Shown here in pieces: positions 59,174-64,000 of a DNA stretch of 64,000 nt (the first letter of the stretch is position 1; each line of letters begins with the position of its first letter). Both the position numbers and the translations under genes were made by a program. The notes beneath the pieces are model-generated. The model was not told the DNA's origin. It was given only the letters and a program-made list of their open reading frames with translations, and ran no database searches. The stretch comes from Bolinopsis microptera (taxonomy: Eukaryota > Ctenophora > Tentaculata > Lobata > Bolinopsidae), in NCBI RefSeq assembly GCF_026151205.1, contig NC_087079.1, positions 3,366,730 to 3,430,729 on the forward strand, given 5' to 3'.

Positions 59174-59504
59174 TCACTAGAAACGATTAAATGAGTCACT
59201 CAAGTGATTTATAGGATAAGGACAGCGTGCTGCAGGTGGCACATTATTACTCCATTTTGACCCACTCTATAATTTGGTAAGATCGTTACACTTAATATGT
59301 ACGATAATATCACAAAAGTACCGTGAGTAATGAACATGACGTAATTATCAAGTTACATCCAGTATAGCTTCCACATGGAACATGATATCACACTAGTTAC
59401 AAGGACGCCGCCGGTAACATTACGTAATATGCTTACTTTCATTATGTGTACCTCACTTTTTCCCAAAATGGCTATTGAAAAATGCATCATATACTACTCG
59501 TATA

Positions 59505-60113
59505 ATTAGTGATGTGATCCATGGATTGAACATAATTGACATGAATCTCGAAAATGGTTGTATCACGTCGTCGCGTGACCCCCATTGTCGTTTTACTAAG
59601 TGGCAAAGATACAGCCGCGCACTCGTTTGCGGCAGGTCTACAACGTATGACAAGAAAATGGCGAGCTGGAGGCCAGTCTTACCTAGGTTCTATTCTGATG
59701 TATCAAAGTTTTTCATTCACATTATATATGCTGAGCCCCATTTGGGGAAATGAAATGGTTACGGTATAACAGGGTTTGCAGTGAATCGGGGCGAGGTAAA
59801 TCAGGGTTCCGTTTTACTAGATTGTATTACTTTTTTATGCTAAATTTCTATTGTTCCATAATTTTGTGTTTGATCACTTAATTTAAGACATTTCAGCTTT
59901 TGACCATAAATTCGGTGACAAATAAAAGGCGTTAAATGGTCTGCAAATAAAGTGCATGGCATGATTATACTACATCCATTAACAAATACACAAGTAAATA
60001 TATAACGTAACTTAAACTAGTAATCTAGACTTAATTATATTTTGTCTTATATAAACTCAGACTAGTTATGACTTTATCATACCCTACAACATTTTGAACG
60101 TGATGTATATACC
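59505..60113. other. Spacer between the two foldback elements
   Basis: 59515-59710 is a copy of the repeat at about 34360-34470 (reverse orientation). The rest is AT-rich. No gene. Confidence 0.45.
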
Positions 60114-62685
60114 AGTAGTATATGATGCATTTTTCAATAGCCATTTTGGGAAAAAGTGGGGCACACACAATGAAAGTAAGCATATTACGTAATGTTACCG
60201 GCGGCGTCCTTGTAATTAGTATGATATCAAGTTCCATGTGGAAGCTATATTGGATGTAACTTGATTATTACGTCATGTTCAATGTTCATTGCTCACAGTA
60301 TAAGTACTTTTGTGATCTTATCGTGTCTCGATCTTACCAGATTAGAGTGGGCCACAGTTAAGTTATAATGTGCCATTATTAATGACGGGTATTATTATTA
60401 ATGACGGGTATTATTATTATTAATGACGGGTATTATTATTATTAATAATGGGTATTATTAATAATGACGGGTATTGATATCAATGACGGGTATTATTATT
60501 AAGACGGGTATCATTATTAATGACGGGTATTATTATTATTAATAATGGGTATTATTAATAATGACGGGTATTGATATCAATGACGGGTATTATTATTAAG
60601 ACGGGTATCATTATTAATGACGGGTATTATTATTATTAATAATGGGTATTATTAATAATGACGGGTATTATTATTGATGACGGGTATTATTATTATTAAG
60701 ACGGGTATCATTATTAATGACGGGTATTATTATTAATGACGGGTATTATTATTATTAATGACGGGTATTGTTATTAATGACGGGTATTATTATTATTAAT
60801 AACGGGTATTATTATTATTAATAATGGGTATTATTAATAATGACAGGTATTATTATCAATGACGGGTATTATTATTAAGACGGGTATCATTATTAATGAC
60901 GGGTATTATTATTAATGACGGGTATTATTATTATTAATGACGGGTATTATTATTAATGACGGGTATTATTATTATTAATGACGGGTATTATTATTATTAA
61001 TAATGGGTATTATTAATAATGACAGGTATTATTATCAATGACGGGTATTATTATTAAGACGGGTATCATTATTAATGACGGGTATTATTATTAATGACGG
61101 GTATTATTATTATTAATGACGGGTATTATTATTATTAATAATGGGTATTATTAATAATGACAGGTATTATTATCAATGACGGGTATTATTATTAAGACGG
61201 GTATCATTATTAATGACGGGTATTATTATTAATGACGGGTATTATTATTATTAATGACGGGTATTATTATTAATGACGGTATTATTAATAATGATGGTTA
61301 TTATTATCAATGACGGGTATTATTATTAAGACGGGTATTATTATTAATGACGGGTATTATTATTAATGACGGGTATTATTATTATTAATGACGGGTATTA
61401 TTATTATTAATGACGGGTATTATTATTATTAATGACGGGTATTATTATTAATGACGGTATTGTTAATAATGACGGGTATTTTTATAAATGACGGATATTC
61501 TTGTTAATGACGGGTATTATTATTATTAATGACGGGTAATATCATTTTACCGTCATTAATAATAATACCTGTCATTAATAATAATAATACCCGTCATTAA
61601 TAATAATAATACCCGTCATTAATAATAATAATACCCGTCATTAATAATAATACCCGTCATTAATAATAATACCCGTCATTAATAATAATATCCGTCATTA
61701 ATAATAATATCCGTCATTAATAATAATACCGTCATTAATAATAATACCCGTCATTAATAATAATAATACCCGTCATTAATAATAATACCCGTCATTAATA
61801 ATGATACCCGTCTTAATAATAATACCCGTCATTGATAATAATATCCGTCATTAATAATAATACCAGTCTTAATAATAATACCCGTCATTGATAATAATAA
61901 CCATCATTATTAATAATACCGTCATTAATAATAATACCCGTCATTAATAATAATAATACCCGTCATTAATAATAATAATACCCGTCATTAATAATGATAC
62001 CCGTCTTAATAATAATACCTGTCATTGATAATAATACCTGTCATTATTAATAATACCCATTATTAATAATAATAATACCCGTCATTAATAATAATAATAC
62101 CCGTCATTAATAATAATACCCGTCATTAATAATAATAATACCTGTCATTAATAATAATACCCGTCATTAATAATGATACCCGTCTTAATAATAATACCCG
62201 TCATTGATAATAATACCTGTCATTATTAATAATACCCATTATTAATAATAATAATACCCGTCATTAATAATAATAATACCCGTCATTAATAATAATACCC
62301 GTCATTAATAATAATACCCGTCATTAATAATAATAATACCCGTCATTAATAATAATACCCGTTATTAATAATGATACCCGTCTTAATATTAATACCCGTC
62401 ATTGATAATAATACCCGTCATTATTAATAATACCCATTATTAATAATAATAATACCCGTCATTAATAATGATACCCGTCGTAATAATAATACCCGTCATT
62501 GATATCAATACCCGTCATTATTAATAATACCCATTATTAATAATAATAATACCCGTCATTAATAATAATAATACCCGTCATTAATAATAATACCCGTCAT
62601 TAATAATGGCACATTATAACTTAACTGTGGCCCACTCTAATCTGGTAAGATCGAGACACGATAAGATCACAAAAGTACTTCCCTG
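60114..62685. mobile_element. Second foldback minisatellite element, right end truncated
   Basis: The left end AGTAGTATATGATGC and the following ~190 bp match 56765 onward. 60303-60375 pairs with 62606-62680 (TTATAATGTGCC / GGCACATTATAA at the inner border). The right side lacks the outer ~190 bp present on the left, so that terminus is missing. The core is minisatellite only. Confidence 0.75.
60376..62606. repeat. Palindromic minisatellite ATGACGGGT(ATT)n, array 2
   Basis: About 2.2 kb of the same 16/19-bp unit; forward to about 61540, reversed from about 61550. Higher-order blocks (for example AATAATGGGTATTATTAATA, then a CAGGT unit, then an AAGACGGGT unit) recur every ~125-190 bp and are mirrored in the second half. 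Confidence 0.9.
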
Positions 62686-62689
62686 CAGT

Positions 62690-64000
62690 TTCTTCGCGTT
62701 TAAATCGTAAATTCGCGCGCAAAAATTACACTGGCGCGCCTTCCATTAATGATGCATTAGACGCATACATTATTAGCAGCGAGTGTGTTGAACGAACAGT
62801 CACTCGCGCCGCGCGCAATGCAACAACGACTAATTTCAAATTATATTTCAATATTAATTTAAACTTCAGTTTTGCAAATTTGGCAATAATTGTTATTTAA
62901 ATATACAAGTGGTCATTTCATAAACGATTATATTGTTTTATTTAATGGAGCCGACTGTTTGTAATTAATGATTCACGGTAGTTTGTTCTATTTGCTTTTG
63001 ACAAATATTACGCGTTCAGTATTGATAATTATGGTATTGGCATGATTAATATATTAATATAATTCTTACGCTACACTAGTATATATGGTAGACTAAATAA
63101 AGTTTTGGTCACTAACATTGATTGGAAAAATTCCAAAAAATTGAAATAAGACATTTGAAATTTTATTTTTAAATGTAATTCTAGTCAAGTAGTCAAGCCG
63201 TGCATCCAAGCTTTATCCAAATTGCAAACTTTGTAAATGTTTGCGGAGTAAATATTTTCGTTTTGAGTATCGAAACTGAGTTTAAGGTAACCACTACCAG
63301 TATGTCGAGTCATGCAATGCACTTAAGCTGGTATCTTTCATTAACATTGTTCAATTGCAATTGGATACCGCTGGCACTCGCTGACTTTAAAAAATGTTCA
63401 ACCAACTCGCAACCAGAAAATAGAGGTAAGACCTTTCGTCTAGACACTTGATGATATTTGTTGTAGCTATCTCCTTTGATACGTGATAATAACAATCTTT
63501 CATTCATCGAATAATTTTTGCAGTGAAGACAGGGTAACTACTCGATTATTATTTTTGTCCAGGTGAATTGATCTGAAAAAGAATGCCGTCCAGGATGCAT
63601 CATTCTCAAAATATGGTTGCTAAAATATGGACTTATGATCTACGGCAGTGGTAAGGGCTCCTAATTTGCTCATGAAACATGACCCGTTCAAATCAAAACA
63701 GAAGTCTGCTGTGTAATTATACTATATATCAATGAATAATATTTTTCAGAATGTGATGAAGAGTAGTGGAAATATTTTCTTCTCAAGATGAACTACATTC
63801 TGACGTCATGGGATATAGATAATAATACAACAGTTCTGTTCGCCCTCTCCGATCCCTTTGGCTAGGTGAGTTAGTTTAATCTGAGTACAGAGTATTAAAT
63901 TGTGGGCGATTGTACTATTAATAATAATAATTCTATACAGTTTCATAATTGAAACAATTATGGCCCCTTATTGTGGGCAGAGTATGTGTCTTTGTTGATA
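62690..64000. other. No gene supported
   Basis: 62690-62830 is locally GC-richer with several GCGCGC words; the remainder is AT-rich. The overlapping short frames at 63200-63507 show no domain. Confidence 0.4.

Larger units (their letters stand above)
56765..59498. mobile_element. 2.7-kb foldback element with minisatellite arms and gene fragments
   Basis: Ends AGTAGTATATGATGC and its exact complement; flanks GGTATA (56759-56764) and CGTATA (59499-59504) resemble a 6-bp duplication with one mismatch. The arms pair over 56765-57240 with 59030-59498 and over 57483-58090 with 58090-58738. The left arm has a 236-bp hairpin MITE instead of the segment 58739-59030. Ends starting AG with 6-bp duplications recall Polinton/Maverick elements; this is only a hint. 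Confidence 0.75.

Noticed and set aside
57600-62606. Regularly spaced short repeats that could suggest CRISPR arrays
   Set aside because: The units are contiguous 16/19-bp minisatellite monomers without unique spacers, in eukaryotic DNA, and inverted at the centre.

Overview
The window looks like nuclear DNA of an early-branching animal, most plausibly a cnidarian; that placement is inferred. It is AT-rich and gene-poor, has GT-AG introns, and carries extracellular modules typical of animals (GCC2/GCC3 ephrin-receptor-like repeats, a ZP domain, an SRCR domain and a Ly6/three-finger domain). Non-LTR retrotransposons and foldback DNA transposons make up most of the rest. Nothing suggests a prokaryote or virus.

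Layout. 0-4.1 kb: two tandem repeat blocks, one with very GC-rich hairpins, the other a 1.58-kb tandem duplication that includes a TA-flanked MITE. 4.1-12.5 kb: decayed LINE pieces: an RT tail, an FMDD-type RT pseudogene between two diverged ~0.5-kb direct repeats, and a coiled-coil ORF1 next to a second, more decayed copy. 14.3-16.4 kb (minus): six phase-compatible exons of a secreted or membrane protein (two GCC2/GCC3 modules, an SRCR domain, an unrecognised tail). 20.4-22.4 kb: 5'-truncated LINE RT with a catalytic Asp changed to Asn. 22.9-24.0 kb (plus): MFS transporter with one frameshift. 25.7-26.2 kb: LINE ORF2 tail. 27.7-29.2 kb (minus): a GCC2/GCC3 exon spliced in phase to a ZP exon, possibly the upstream part of the 14-16 kb gene. 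30-37.8 kb: foldback element with a short telomere-like tract, poly(A)-tailed retroposon, intact LINE ORF1, tRNA-like element and another 5'-truncated LINE RT. 38.8-54.5 kb: a 15.7-kb near-perfect palindrome (arms 6.82 kb, loop 0.9 kb). 54.6-55.2 kb: hAT-type MITE with a perfect 8-bp target duplication. 56.0-56.5 kb (plus): GPI-anchored Ly6-like protein exon. 56.8-62.7 kb: two giant foldback elements whose arms are a 16/19-bp minisatellite that flips orientation at the centre; the first carries gene fragments.

The most striking observation is in the right arm of the palindrome. A 1,108-bp element starts CACAGTG and ends CACTGTG, is flanked by a perfect 5-bp duplication (GTGAA), and has its exact empty site preserved in the left arm. 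A CACAGTG-type end with a 5-bp duplication is what is known for Transib/RAG-type transposons, and CACAGTG is the V(D)J recombination-signal heptamer. No nonamer or transposase is visible, so this remains a candidate.

The likely host genes are the GCC2/ZP/SRCR locus or loci, the MFS transporter and the Ly6-like gene, all with cell-surface or membrane roles. There is no sign that they form one pathway.
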